Positions 25,322 through 33,760 of a stretch of 64,000 nt of DNA are shown here, in pieces. This DNA is from JAIVGV01 sp036389335 (lineage in GTDB: Bacteria > Acidobacteriota > Blastocatellia > Pyrinomonadales > Pyrinomonadaceae), in assembly GCA_036389335.1 (NCBI GenBank), contig DASVQC010000070.1, positions 1 through 64,000 of the forward strand, read 5' to 3'. How positions within the stretch are numbered: the first letter of the stretch is position 1; the number at the start of each line of letters is the position of its first letter. The position numbers and the translations under genes were made by a program. The notes under the pieces are model-generated. The model was not told where the DNA came from, did no database searches, and worked only from the letters and a program-made list of their open reading frames with translations.

Positions 25322-27169
25322 CTAATCGGACTCGCCCGCCTGCGCCTTCGGCTTCTCTTTGAGCACGGCGGCGGCGACGGAGACGACGGCGAGCCCGCGG
25401 AACAGCTCGTTCTTGAAGCCTTCGGCGATCTGCGCGGCGCGCGCGTAGTCGGCGCGCGCGAGGGCGCGGAAGCCGGGCCGGAAGTCGCTGCCCGTGCCGC
25501 CGATGCTCAGGCCCTCGCGCACCGTCCCGCCGAGCACCATGAACTTGCGCGCCGGGTAAAGCTCGACGAGCGTCGGCGCGGAGTTGGCCGCCTTGACCGC
25601 CGCCCACATCATCTCGAAGGAGGTCTGCGGATCGACGGCGGCGTAGGCGGACGCGATCCAGAGGTAGGCGCGCGCGTGCGGGGCGGAGCCGGGGCGGTCG
25701 CCCAAGAGCTTGACGGTCTGATCGAGGACGTAGCGCGCTAGGATCATGTCCTTCTTCTTGCGCGCGGCGGTCGAGACCGCGACGGTCGCCTCGCCGCGCA
25801 TCTCCGGGTCGGGTATTTTTTCGAGCGCCTTCGCGGCGTCGTTCAGCTCGCCCGTCTCCGCCAGGTGCTTCGCGTGCTGGAAGCGCAGCGCGGTCGCGAT
25901 CTCGTCGCGCTTCGTGGTGGCGCGCGCCCTGAGCAGCGCGTCGAAGGCGCGGTCGAAGTTTTTCAGGTTCGCGTAGCGCAGCGCCGCCTGCATGTAGAGC
26001 GCGTCGCGCGTGTCGGCGTTCTTCTCGGAGGCGGCGCGGGAGAGAATGTTTTCGGGCGCGTTCGGGTTGTCGGCTGATGTCAGGTTGAGCGCGTCCGCCT
26101 CGTACTCCGCCGACGGTATTTCGGGCCGGAGCTGCTGGCTGAGCATGACCAGCTCGTTCGCCCGCTCCGGGTAGTAGGTCTGGAAGAACGGCTGTAGGTA
26201 ATTGATCACGGTGAGCATCGCGCTGCGCACGCCCGGCTCGGCGTCGGCGGCGGCGAGCTGCTGAGCGCGCTGGCGCGAGAGGCGTTCGAGCGCGGCGTCG
26301 AGGAAAGAGCGGACGAGCGCCGTGTCGGTTTCGGGGCGCGGCAGGTTACGCAGGTACGAGGCGACGAAGAGCGCGTCGTAGAGGTTCGGCGACCCGTCGG
26401 CGGCGAAGGCGCGGGACGCGCGCGCGAAGAGATCGTGCGCGAGGGCGGGGCTCGTCGCCGTGAGCGTCTTGAAGATGCCCTGCAACTCCTGCGGCATCCC
26501 GTAGTCGAGACTCGCCGAGGCGTACTCGACGGCGCGCGCGGGGTTCGAGGCGGCGAGCTGCAAAGCGAACTGCGCGAGCTGCTGCTGGCGCAGGCTGCCC
26601 GTGCCGAAGACCAGCGGGTCGTTGTGCGAGGCGGTCGCGTCCTCGCCCTTCTCCTCGATGGTCTCAAGGAAAACTTTGACGAGTTCGGGCTTGTGCCGCT
26701 CGGCGACGGCGAGGATGTCGGAGCGCAGCTCGGCGCGCAGTTGGTGCGTCGCGAAGGCCTCGCGCTCCGCGCCCTTGACCTTGCCCTCGTCGTCCAGCTC
26801 GCGGTCGGTCAAGGCCCACGCGTCGCGCAGGCCCTTCTCGGCGACGGCGTCGCGCTGATCCCACAGGACGTCGGTCGCCTCGACGAGGACGCGCGCGGCG
26901 TGGCTCGGTCGGCGGTAGGACTTCGCGCGCCCGATCTCTTTAACGAGCAGCTCGACGGCGTCGAGCTTCTGCGAATCGGTGAACGAAGGCGCGGGCGTCG
27001 GCTTCGCCGCGGGCGATTTTTGCGCGGGCGCGGCGGCGGCGGTCGGGCCCGGTCGCGCGGGCTGCTTCGACTCTTGCGCCCGCCGCGGCGACGGGTTCAT
27101 CGTGGCGCGTGCGACGAGGGCGGGCGCGGCGGCGCAGAGCGAGAAGGCGATGACGAGGCGGAGTCTCAC
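25322..27169 (-). CDS. Secreted alpha-helical repeat protein, unknown function
   Basis: The protein has 615 residues. A signal peptide (about 1-22) precedes a Pro/Ala/Lys-rich segment (about 25-60). The rest is predicted helical with TPR/HEAT-like hairpins, such as DALYMQAALRYANLKNFDRAF followed by DALLRARATTKRDE. No catalytic motif is visible. It resembles long helical lineage-specific proteins of Acidobacteriota. It stands alone between two intergenic repeat regions. A scaffolding or protein-binding role in the periplasm is the most that can be inferred. Confidence 0.75.
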   Translation of the reverse strand: MRLRLVIAFSLCAAAPALVARATMNPSPRRAQESKQPARPGPTAAAAPAQKSPAAKPTPAPSFTDSQKLDAVELLVKEIGRAKSYRRPSHAARVLVEATDVLWDQRDAVAEKGLRDAWALTDRELDDEGKVKGAEREAFATHQLRAELRSDILAVAERHKPELVKVFLETIEEKGEDATASHNDPLVFGTGSLRQQQLAQFALQLAASNPARAVEYASASLDYGMPQELQGIFKTLTATSPALAHDLFARASRAFAADGSPNLYDALFVASYLRNLPRPETDTALVRSFLDAALERLSRQRAQQLAAADAEPGVRSAMLTVINYLQPFFQTYYPERANELVMLSQQLRPEIPSAEYEADALNLTSADNPNAPENILSRAASEKNADTRDALYMQAALRYANLKNFDRAFDALLRARATTKRDEIATALRFQHAKHLAETGELNDAAKALEKIPDPEMRGEATVAVSTAARKKKDMILARYVLDQTVKLLGDRPGSAPHARAYLWIASAYAAVDPQTSFEMMWAAVKAANSAPTLVELYPARKFMVLGGTVREGLSIGGTGSDFRPGFRALARADYARAAQIAEGFKNELFRGLAVVSVAAAVLKEKPKAQAGESD

Positions 27170-27312
27170 GGGGCTTGCTCCCTTCGAGGAGGCGGGATGG
27201 GCGCGCGGATTATAGGCCGCGCGCGAGCTTTCGCACGCCCCTCAAACGCCCGGCGTCTGTCGTAGTTCCCTTCACTCCGGGCCCCGCCCCCGCGCCCTGG
27301 GCGCTGGCGCGG

Positions 27313-28338
27313 TCAGTCGAAGAGTGACCCCTGCGCGGTCGGGCGGCGGAAGGTCTTGCGCGGCTCGAAGGCGGCGGCGTACTGCGGGTCGTTGAAGCCG
27401 AGGCGGCGCGCGTGGACGCGGAAGGACTGCTCGATCATCTTCCAGTACTCGCCCTCGCCCGTCATCCGCTTGCCGAACTCCGAGACGTTCAGCTTCCCGC
27501 CGCGCACCTCGCGCAGCCGGTTCAGAATCCTGTCGGCGCGGTCGGGCAGCTTCTCCCTGAGACGCTGCTCGAAGTAGGGCGCGACCGAGCCGGGCAGTCT
27601 CAGCAGGTTGATGAAGGCGTAGCGCGCCCCGCACTCCTTCGCGCGCTTTAAGAGTTGCGGGATGTGCGAATCGTTCAAGCCGGGGACGAGCGGCGCGACG
27701 CCGAGACCCACGGGGACGCCCGCGCGCGCCAGCTCCTCCATCGCCTTGAAGCGCGAGTCGGGCGAAGGGGCGTGCGGCTCAAGCGCGCGCGCCGTCTTGT
27801 TGTCGACGAAGCCGATGGTGAAGAAGACCGCCGCCGACGCCTCGCGCGCGAGGGCCGCGAGCACGTCGGCGTCGCGGCGCACGAGCGCGGACTTGGTGAC
27901 GACGCCGACCGGGTTGCGGAACTCAAGGCAGACTTCGAGGCACGCGCGCGTCAGCTTGTAGTGCGCTTCGAGCGGCAGGTACGGATCGGAGGTGAACGAG
28001 AAGACCAGCTCGCTCCCCTTCCACGAGGGCTTCGACATCTCCGCGCGGAGAAGTTTCGGGGCGTTGACCTTGACGACGATCTTGCGCTCGAAGTCCGTGC
28101 CCGCGCCGAAGCCGAGGTACTCGTGCGTGGGGCGCGAGAAGCAGTAGGTGCAGGCGTGCTGGCAGCCGCGGTAGACGTTGACCGAGTAGTCGAAGCCCAC
28201 GTCGGGGCTGTCGTTCTTGTTGATGACGGTGCGGGTGGCGTCCTCCTCGAAGACTTCGAGGCGGGATTCGGGCGGCTCGCCGATCCACTCGACGTGCGTG
28301 TCGAGCCACGGGTTCGGCGGGTTCTCGACGTAGCGCAT
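27313..28338 (-). CDS. PA0069/Rv2578c-type radical SAM protein
   Basis: The protein has 341 residues. The radical SAM cluster motif is C59-x3-C63-x2-C66 in RGCQHACTYCFSRP. The surrounding VNVYRGCQHAC and FTSDPYLPLE segments match the PA0069/SplB-like radical SAM group, a partial TIM barrel binding one [4Fe-4S] cluster and SAM. The reaction is not known; some relatives accompany DNA-repair genes, but none is adjacent here. The start at 28338 follows a GGAGGAG site; a longer frame to 28392 adds residues without conservation. Confidence 0.85.
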   Translation of the reverse strand: MRYVENPPNPWLDTHVEWIGEPPESRLEVFEEDATRTVINKNDSPDVGFDYSVNVYRGCQHACTYCFSRPTHEYLGFGAGTDFERKIVVKVNAPKLLRAEMSKPSWKGSELVFSFTSDPYLPLEAHYKLTRACLEVCLEFRNPVGVVTKSALVRRDADVLAALAREASAAVFFTIGFVDNKTARALEPHAPSPDSRFKAMEELARAGVPVGLGVAPLVPGLNDSHIPQLLKRAKECGARYAFINLLRLPGSVAPYFEQRLREKLPDRADRILNRLREVRGGKLNVSEFGKRMTGEGEYWKMIEQSFRVHARRLGFNDPQYAAAFEPRKTFRRPTAQGSLFD

Positions 28339-28494
28339 GGCAGGAGACTCCTCCGGACGATTCGATCTCGATTGAGGATCGCCGGGAGTCAATCCTTCAA
28401 GCCGCGTTCGTCGAGATCATAACGATCCGGCGGCGACAGTCAACACGCCGCGGCGACAGTCAACACGCCTCACGCCCCCGGAACCGTAAGGCGA

Positions 28495-28745
28495 GGCGCG
28501 ATCCCCTGCGAGGGGCGTCAGAATGTAGCCCGCTGCCGCGGGCCGTCGGATCAAGAGCGCACGAATTATAAGAGCCCCCGAAAGGGGCGAAAGAATTTGT
28601 GCGCTCCTGATCACGAACCTCACGAGATCGGATCGCGGCGTTCAAATTCTTTCGCCCCTTTCGGGGGCTTCAAACTTTTTCTCACGTCCCGTCCCGCGGC
28701 TCGCGACGGCGGGCTACGCTGCGTCGCCCGCCATCGCGGGCTATT
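28495..28745. repeat. Composite palindromic intergenic repeat (copy 2)
   Basis: Modules shared with copy 1 are AGAGCCCCCGAAAGGGGCGA and its distal complement TTCTTTCGCCCCTTTCGGGG, then GGCTTCAAACTTTTTCTCAC, then GGCTCGCGACGGCGGGCTAC. An extra module (GGGGCGTCAGAATGTAGCCC) lies at its left end; in copy 1 the related CAGAATGTAACC lies at the right end. It fills the 409-bp gap between the radical SAM gene and the PilZ gene, where no protein-like frame is seen. Confidence 0.85.
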
Positions 28746-28747
28746 CC

Positions 28748-29083
28748 TCACGCGACGGCCTCGGCGTAACGCCCGTCGCGCAGTCGCTCGATGAGCCGCG
28801 TGAGCGGCGTCAAGTCCTCGCCGCCCTGTATGAAGCGCAGCGCGAAGCCCATCTCGGCGACCTGATAGACGACCTCGCCCCAGACGTAGACGCGCCCGCC
28901 CCACGCTGGCCGCAGCTCCAGCCGCACGGTCTCGCGCGCCACGACGCGATCCGAGGTGAGGATGAAACAGCCCGTCTCGCTCAAGTCCACGACGAGGCCG
29001 CCGCACTGCGCCGTCAGGCCCTCCCAGCAGGCGTCGAGGCTGACCCTCACGCGCTCCCTCTGTCTCCTGTCGCCAGCGAACAT
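28748..29083 (-). CDS. PilZ domain c-di-GMP binding protein
   Basis: This is a single PilZ domain of 111 residues. The arginine motif RRQRERVRV (6-14) and the second motif DLSETG (33-38) match the RxxxR...(D/N)xSxxG c-di-GMP binding signature. A beta-barrel follows, with WGEVVYQVAEMGFALRF. The ATG at 29083 is preferred over 29098 because AAGGAGGGG lies six bases upstream. The gene starts 36 bp after the stop of the GGDEF-EAL gene, which suggests a producer/degrader with a dedicated receptor in one transcript. Confidence 0.9.
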   Translation of the reverse strand: MFAGDRRQRERVRVSLDACWEGLTAQCGGLVVDLSETGCFILTSDRVVARETVRLELRPAWGGRVYVWGEVVYQVAEMGFALRFIQGGEDLTPLTRLIERLRDGRYAEAVA

Positions 29084-29118
29084 ATTCCCCTCCTTCATTC
29101 CTTTACGCGGCCCGCGCC

Positions 29119-31605
29119 TCAGACGGCCTGCGTCGAGACCGCCTCCGGCTCGGCGGGCGCGTGGTTGGCGACCGCGCGCGTCTCCGCGATGATCTGTTCC
29201 GCCCCGTCGGCATCGACGGGCTTCGAGAAGAGAAAGCCCTGCCCGTACTCGCAGCCGAGCTTGCGCAGCAGCGCCAACTGCTCGCGCGTCTCGACGCCCT
29301 CGGCGACCACGTCCATGCCGAGGTTCTGCGCGAGCATCAGGATCGTGCGGACGATCTCCGAGTTCTCGTTGTTGTCCGCCATGCGCATGACGAACGAGCG
29401 ATCGACCTTCAGGGTGTTGATCGGGAAGCGGTGCAAGTAGCTGAGCGACGAGTAGCCCGTGCCGAAGTCGTCGATGGAGAGCTGAACGCCGAGCGCGCGC
29501 AACTGTTCGAGCATCCCGGTCGCCGCGTCGATGTCCTCCATCACGGCGCTCTCCGTGATCTCCAGCTTCAGGCTGCGCGGATCGAGCCCGGTCTCGACGA
29601 GTATCTCCTCGACCTGCTCGATGAGGCGCGGCTCGTTGAACTGCCGGATCGAGAGGTTGACGCTGATGAAGAGCGGCGGGTCCGCGGGGAAGCGGTGCTG
29701 CCACTGCTGCATCCGCCGGCACGCCTCGCCGAGCGCCCACTGGCCGATGGCGACGACCTGCCCCGACTCCTCCGCCACGGGGATGAAGTCCATCGGCGAG
29801 ATGGTGCCGCGCTCCGGGTGCTCCCACCGCACCAGCGCCTCGAAGCCCTTCACGCCGAAGTCTTCGAGCGAGACGATGGCCTGATATTCGAGGAAGAACT
29901 CGCCGCGCTCGCACGCCCCGCGCAGGTCGGTCTCCATCTGCAAGAGGTTCATCGCGACGGCGTGCATCTCCTTGTCGAAGACCTCGTGCCGCGCCTTGCC
30001 GAGCGACTTGGCGCGGTACATCGCCGTGTCGGCGTCGCGCAGAACCTCCTCCGGCAGCGCGTAGTCGGTCGTGCCCGGCGCGATGCCGATGGACGAGGTG
30101 GTGAAGACCTCGCGCCCGCTCAGGTAGAACGGCAGCGATAGCTCGGCCTGGATGCGCTCGGCGACCGTGACCGCCTCCGCCTCGTCGCGCACGCCTTCGA
30201 GCAGGATGGTGAACTCGTCGCCGCCGACGCGCGCGACCGTGTCGCCGGGCCGGAGGCACGTCTCCAGCCGGCGGGCGATGCCGACGAGGAGCTGGTCGCC
30301 GATCATGTGGCCGAGGCTGTCGTTGATGATCTTGAAGCGGTCGAGGTCGAGGAAGAGGACGGCGAAGTTCTGCTCGAAGTCGCGCTGCCTGCGGGCGATC
30401 GCCAGCTTGAGGTGATCGATGAAGAGCGAGCGGTTGGGCAGGCCCGTCAGCGCGTCGTGGAAGGCGTCGTGCAGCAGCCGCTCCTCGGCGCGCTTGCGGT
30501 CGGTGATGTCCTGCGTCTGGAAGATGAGGTGCGCGCGGTCGGTGGCGCGCTCGCGGACGCGCGAGACGCTGCACAGCACCCAGACGGGGTGGCCCTGCTT
30601 GTGCAGGAAACGCTTCTCGACGTGGAAGGCGGCGGCGCGGCCTCTCAGCAGCTCCTTGATGCTGGCGAGGACGTTGCCGAGATCGTCCGGGTGCGTGATC
30701 TGCTGGAAGTGTGACGCGAGCAGCTCCGCCTCCTCGTACCCCAGCATCTCGCAGAGCGAGCGGTTGACCTGCACGAGCTGCCCGCTCGCGGAGACTATCG
30801 CCATCCCGATGGCGGCGTGATCGAACGCGCTGTGGAAGAGGCCCTCGCTCTCCTCCAGAATCACGACGCGCGACTCGATCTGGCGCGCGCGCGTCACCGA
30901 GTCGTTGATGCCCCGCAGGTAGACGCCCGCCGCGAAGTGGACGAAGGCGCAGGCGAGCGTGAAGGCGAGCGCGCCGTAGAAGCCGACGAGCACGATCAGC
31001 TCCGCGATGACGAGCGCGGCGGCGTTGACGGCGAGGTACGCGCCGAGCGTCCACGCGAAGCCCGCCCCCCGCGCGCCGTCGCTCCCGCCCCGGCCTTCGC
31101 CCTCGCCCCCCGCGACCACCGCGCGGAAAACTGTTTGGACGAGCGCGGCGATGCAGACGGCGCAGACGGCGGCGGCGAGCGAAGAAGGCGAGAGCGACCG
31201 CGAGAGATCGCCCGCGCCGAACGAGAGGCGGAGCGCGGCGGCGACGAGGAAGGTCGCGCCGGACGCGGCGGCGGCGTTGCGTAGGGCGTCGAAGGGGGTG
31301 CGGCCCGGCTGGATGGAAGCGCAGACGGCGCAGACGGCGGCGAGCACGACCGACAGTTCGCCGCCGTAGACGAGTAGCGTCACCATCAGCAGCGTGTCGG
31401 CGTGCGTGACCGCGGCGTTGGTGCGCGGGATGCGCGCGCGCAAACGCGTCCCGGCGTTGACGGCGACGAGCGAGAGCAGCAGGAAGGGCACGTCCACGCG
31501 CCCCGCGGGCAGGCGCAGCGCAGCCAGCGCGACCGCACAGGCCCCGAGTGCGACCACGGAGCCGCGCAGGGCGCGGTTCTGGCTAAGATCGTTCAGCGTG
31601 ATCAT
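29119..31605 (-). CDS. Membrane PAS-GGDEF-EAL c-di-GMP turnover protein
   Basis: The protein has 828 residues. About six to eight membrane helices (1-230) precede a PAS/PAC domain (about 255-375), a GGDEF domain (about 390-550) and an EAL domain (about 565-810). GGDEF is intact (RVGGDEFTILL). The EAL domain keeps EALVRW, the LEITESAVMED glutamate, DDFGTGYSSL, the lysine and aspartate of LKVDRSF, VAEGVET and GQGFLFSKP, so phosphodiesterase activity is expected. The net direction cannot be read. It is followed by a PilZ gene on the same strand. Confidence 0.93.
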   Translation of the reverse strand: MITLNDLSQNRALRGSVVALGACAVALAALRLPAGRVDVPFLLLSLVAVNAGTRLRARIPRTNAAVTHADTLLMVTLLVYGGELSVVLAAVCAVCASIQPGRTPFDALRNAAAASGATFLVAAALRLSFGAGDLSRSLSPSSLAAAVCAVCIAALVQTVFRAVVAGGEGEGRGGSDGARGAGFAWTLGAYLAVNAAALVIAELIVLVGFYGALAFTLACAFVHFAAGVYLRGINDSVTRARQIESRVVILEESEGLFHSAFDHAAIGMAIVSASGQLVQVNRSLCEMLGYEEAELLASHFQQITHPDDLGNVLASIKELLRGRAAAFHVEKRFLHKQGHPVWVLCSVSRVRERATDRAHLIFQTQDITDRKRAEERLLHDAFHDALTGLPNRSLFIDHLKLAIARRQRDFEQNFAVLFLDLDRFKIINDSLGHMIGDQLLVGIARRLETCLRPGDTVARVGGDEFTILLEGVRDEAEAVTVAERIQAELSLPFYLSGREVFTTSSIGIAPGTTDYALPEEVLRDADTAMYRAKSLGKARHEVFDKEMHAVAMNLLQMETDLRGACERGEFFLEYQAIVSLEDFGVKGFEALVRWEHPERGTISPMDFIPVAEESGQVVAIGQWALGEACRRMQQWQHRFPADPPLFISVNLSIRQFNEPRLIEQVEEILVETGLDPRSLKLEITESAVMEDIDAATGMLEQLRALGVQLSIDDFGTGYSSLSYLHRFPINTLKVDRSFVMRMADNNENSEIVRTILMLAQNLGMDVVAEGVETREQLALLRKLGCEYGQGFLFSKPVDADGAEQIIAETRAVANHAPAEPEAVSTQAV

Positions 31606-32179
31606 TTTCCGACGTGGCTTACTCTCGCGAAGGTCTCGTTGAGGGCGGGGCTGTCATTGGCGGGGGAAGCACAACGCACTCCCTGACATACAATCTAAGT
31701 GCCAGCCACCCGAGCGGTCAACAACCTTTTTTTCCGCGATGAAACCGGCGGGCCGACCCCCGCCGCCCGTCACGCCACGGTCAAAAAGGCTTGTTCACGT
31801 CAGGCTGATTGACCGAACCACCGATCCGCCCGCCTCATTTGATTTTTCTCCGTGCCCCCTCCGTGCCCTCCGTGCCTCCGTGGTGAGTGCTTAAGTCTCT
31901 GCCCTCACCACGGAGCCACGGAGGGCACGGAGGGGGCACGGAGGAAAGCCGAAACCAAGTCACTACTCGTTTTCGCTTGCCCTATCGCGTCGCGAACGTT
32001 TACTATTTTTGTGCGGCACGGCATCCCGCCGCACTCGCCGCCCCGTCCGCCCCCGCAGCTCTTCCCTTCTCACCTCCGCAAAGTCCCGCACGAGTCTCGT
32101 CACCGCGCACCCACGCTACGAAGATCGGAGCGACGCCTTAACGACGCCCCGACCGCGCGGCCATCAGGAGCCAACGCCC
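31606..32179. other. Divergent intergenic region
   Basis: This 574-bp gap separates the start of the GGDEF-EAL gene (31605, minus) from the SPOR gene (32180, plus). Besides the inverted element at 31848-31946 it contains no frame with protein-like composition. Promoters for both genes should be here. An AT-rich patch (TTTACTATTTTTGTGC near 31998-32013) is a possible plus-strand promoter region, but no clear -35/-10 pair was identified. Confidence 0.4.
31848..31946. repeat. Inverted tandem-unit element, CACGGAGG family
   Basis: The left arm is CTCCGTGCCCCCTCCGTGCC followed by CTCCGTGCCTCCGTGGTGAG. The right arm is CTCACCACGGAGCCACGGAG followed by GGCACGGAGGGGGCACGGAG. The arms are near-perfect complements over about 40 bp, with a centre of about 12 bp. 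This is one of the cleanest examples of the design, and it lies 5' of both flanking genes. Confidence 0.85.
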
Positions 32180-33262
32180 ATGCGAGTCATCTGCCCGAAC
32201 TGCGACCGGAAAGGTTTGATCGACGCCGGCTCACTCTCCGATCTCGCCCCGCGCGCCGTCTGCCCGCGCTGCGGCGCGCCCTTCCGCGCCGTCCCGTCCG
32301 GCTTCGAGTCCGCGCCCGCGGCGACCGCCGCCGAGCGCGCGCCCGGCACGGCCCCCGCGTTCGTCACGGCTCGCGTCGCGCCGCCGCGGGCTCCCGTCGC
32401 CCCCTCCCCACGCGCTGCGACCCGCGCCGCGAAGGAGGACGTGCTCACGCTACCGCGCTTTGACGCGCGCGACGAAGCGCGAGCGTGCGCGCGCGAAGAC
32501 GGCGCGTGCGCCGTGCTCGATATCGGGGACGACCTGTTCGCGCGCGGGCCGCGGGCGCGACCGCGCGCCGCCTCAGACAATTACGCGCGCGCGGTGCGGG
32601 TGATGAACGTCTCGCCGCTGTGGATGCTCGCGGCGTGCGCCGGGTTCTTCGCCCTCGTCTTCGTCTTCGACCTGCTGCTCACCCCCGCTCCGCGCGCGGG
32701 CGGCGATCCCGCGTCGCTCGCGTCCTTGAACAATCAGGCGACGAACCGCGACGCCGCGCGCCGCGCGCGCGCCTCCGAAGCCCAACAGTCGGACGAATCC
32801 GCGGCGGACGAAGCGGACAGGGACGACGACGACGCGGCACGAACCGGCTACGACGAGGGAGCGCCCGCGGACGCTCAGGCACAGGCGGATCGAAGTGCGC
32901 CGAAGCGCGCGCCCGTCTCGGACGCGCCGACCGATCTCGTCACCCCCCCGGCGCGCGCCGCCGCCGTGTCGTTCGCGAACGCGGGCGGCGAGTTGCCCGT
33001 CGGCTCCGGCGTCGAAGCGCAGCCCTTGAGCCTCACGATCCAGCTCGGCTCGTTCAGAGTCGCGGCGGAGGCGGAGGCGCAGGCGACGGCGCTTCGCGCC
33101 GCGGGGTTCGACGCGCGCGTCGAGGCTCAGCAGAACTCGAAGCGACCGTGGTACTGCGTGCAGACGGGCCTCTTCGCCGCGCGCGGTGACGCCGAGCGAC
33201 ATCTCGCGGGGCTGCGCGCCAAGGGCTTCGCGTCGAGTTATACGTTGAAAGAGATTCGTTAA
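32180..33262 (+). CDS. Zinc-ribbon, transmembrane, SPOR domain protein
   Basis: The protein has 360 residues. An N-terminal MJ0042-type ribbon (C5, C8, C28, C31) is followed by a disordered linker, one membrane helix (about 146-167), a charged Asp/Ala-rich periplasmic stretch and a C-terminal SPOR domain (about 283-360; LTIQLGSFRVAAEAEAQATA and YCVQTGLFAAR). SPOR domains bind denuded glycan strands at the division septum. A cytoplasmic ribbon joined to a periplasmic SPOR domain could link division sites to a cytoplasmic partner. The ATG at 32180 is set by a CAGGAG site nine bases upstream; the upstream frame is unlikely. Confidence 0.85.
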   Translation: MRVICPNCDRKGLIDAGSLSDLAPRAVCPRCGAPFRAVPSGFESAPAATAAERAPGTAPAFVTARVAPPRAPVAPSPRAATRAAKEDVLTLPRFDARDEARACAREDGACAVLDIGDDLFARGPRARPRAASDNYARAVRVMNVSPLWMLAACAGFFALVFVFDLLLTPAPRAGGDPASLASLNNQATNRDAARRARASEAQQSDESAADEADRDDDDAARTGYDEGAPADAQAQADRSAPKRAPVSDAPTDLVTPPARAAAVSFANAGGELPVGSGVEAQPLSLTIQLGSFRVAAEAEAQATALRAAGFDARVEAQQNSKRPWYCVQTGLFAARGDAERHLAGLRAKGFASSYTLKEIR

Positions 33263-33342
33263 AAGCGCCGCCCTAATCCCATAAAGCGCCGCCCTAGTTA
33301 ATAAAGCTCCGCCCTAGCTCACAAAGCTCCGCCCTAGTTCAT
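33262..33342. repeat. Tandem array of four 20-bp units
   Basis: Four direct copies of AAAGC(G/T)CCGCCCTA plus 6-7 variable bases occur at about 33262, 33283, 33303 and 33323. The array starts right after the SPOR stop. Its last unit encodes the final codons and TAG of the convergent VOC gene (33334). The spacing is too short and regular, and the gaps too small, for a CRISPR array. Confidence 0.85.
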
Positions 33343-33756
33343 GCTGAGCGAGTCGAGCGATCCGGCGAGACGGCGCGCGCCCGCGCCCTCCGCGTCGTGC
33401 CACGTGACGAAGAAGAGGCGGTAGCGGTCGGGGTCTTCGACGGTGATGAAGCGCCCGCCCCAGCCCTCGTCAGCCGGCGGGGCGACCGGGAGGTCGCGCG
33501 CGCAGAGACGCTCGTGGAAGGCGTCGACGTCGGCGACGCCGAAGAAGAAGTGCACGCCGCGCCCGCGCCGCCCCATCGCCGGCGGCTGGCGCACGAGCGT
33601 CAGGCGCAGCGCGCCCGCGCGCAGAGTCGCCATCGGCGGATCGGCTTGCGGGTCGTGCGCGACCAGCTCGAAGCCGAGCGCGTCGCGGTAGAACTCGACC
33701 GAGTCGTGCAGGCTGTCGACTTCGAGGAAGACGAGATCGAGACCGTTGACGCTCAT
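33334..33756 (-). CDS. VOC superfamily (glyoxalase-like) protein
   Basis: The protein has 140 residues with two beta-alpha-beta-beta-beta modules of the vicinal oxygen chelate fold. They show FLEVDSLHDSVEFYRDALGF, HFFFGVADVDAFHERL and FITVEDPDRYRLFFV. Candidate metal ligands are a glutamate in the first module, H at GVHFFF and the acidic residue in VEDPD. Homologues include glyoxalase, dioxygenase and drug-resistance enzymes; the substrate is unknown. It begins 4 bp after the stop of the J-domain gene, so they are probably co-transcribed. Its final codons lie inside the tandem array. Confidence 0.85.
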   Translation of the reverse strand: MSVNGLDLVFLEVDSLHDSVEFYRDALGFELVAHDPQADPPMATLRAGALRLTLVRQPPAMGRRGRGVHFFFGVADVDAFHERLCARDLPVAPPADEGWGGRFITVEDPDRYRLFFVTWHDAEGAGARRLAGSLDSLSMN

Positions 33757-33760
33757 AGTT

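Noticed and set aside
28748..31054. 768-codon frame extending the PilZ protein upstream into the GGDEF-EAL gene
   Set aside because: Only the last 111 codons are a domain; the rest is arginine-rich and overlaps the GGDEF-EAL gene in another frame. A strong ribosome site sets the PilZ start at 29083.
28339..32179. c-di-GMP (GEMM) riboswitch near the PilZ and GGDEF genes
   Set aside because: The gaps around these genes were read for the conserved GEMM segments and nothing similar was found; the gap is filled by palindromic repeats.
33262..33342. Possible CRISPR array
   Set aside because: Four 20-bp units with only 6-7 variable bases between cores, no spacers of normal length and no cas genes.
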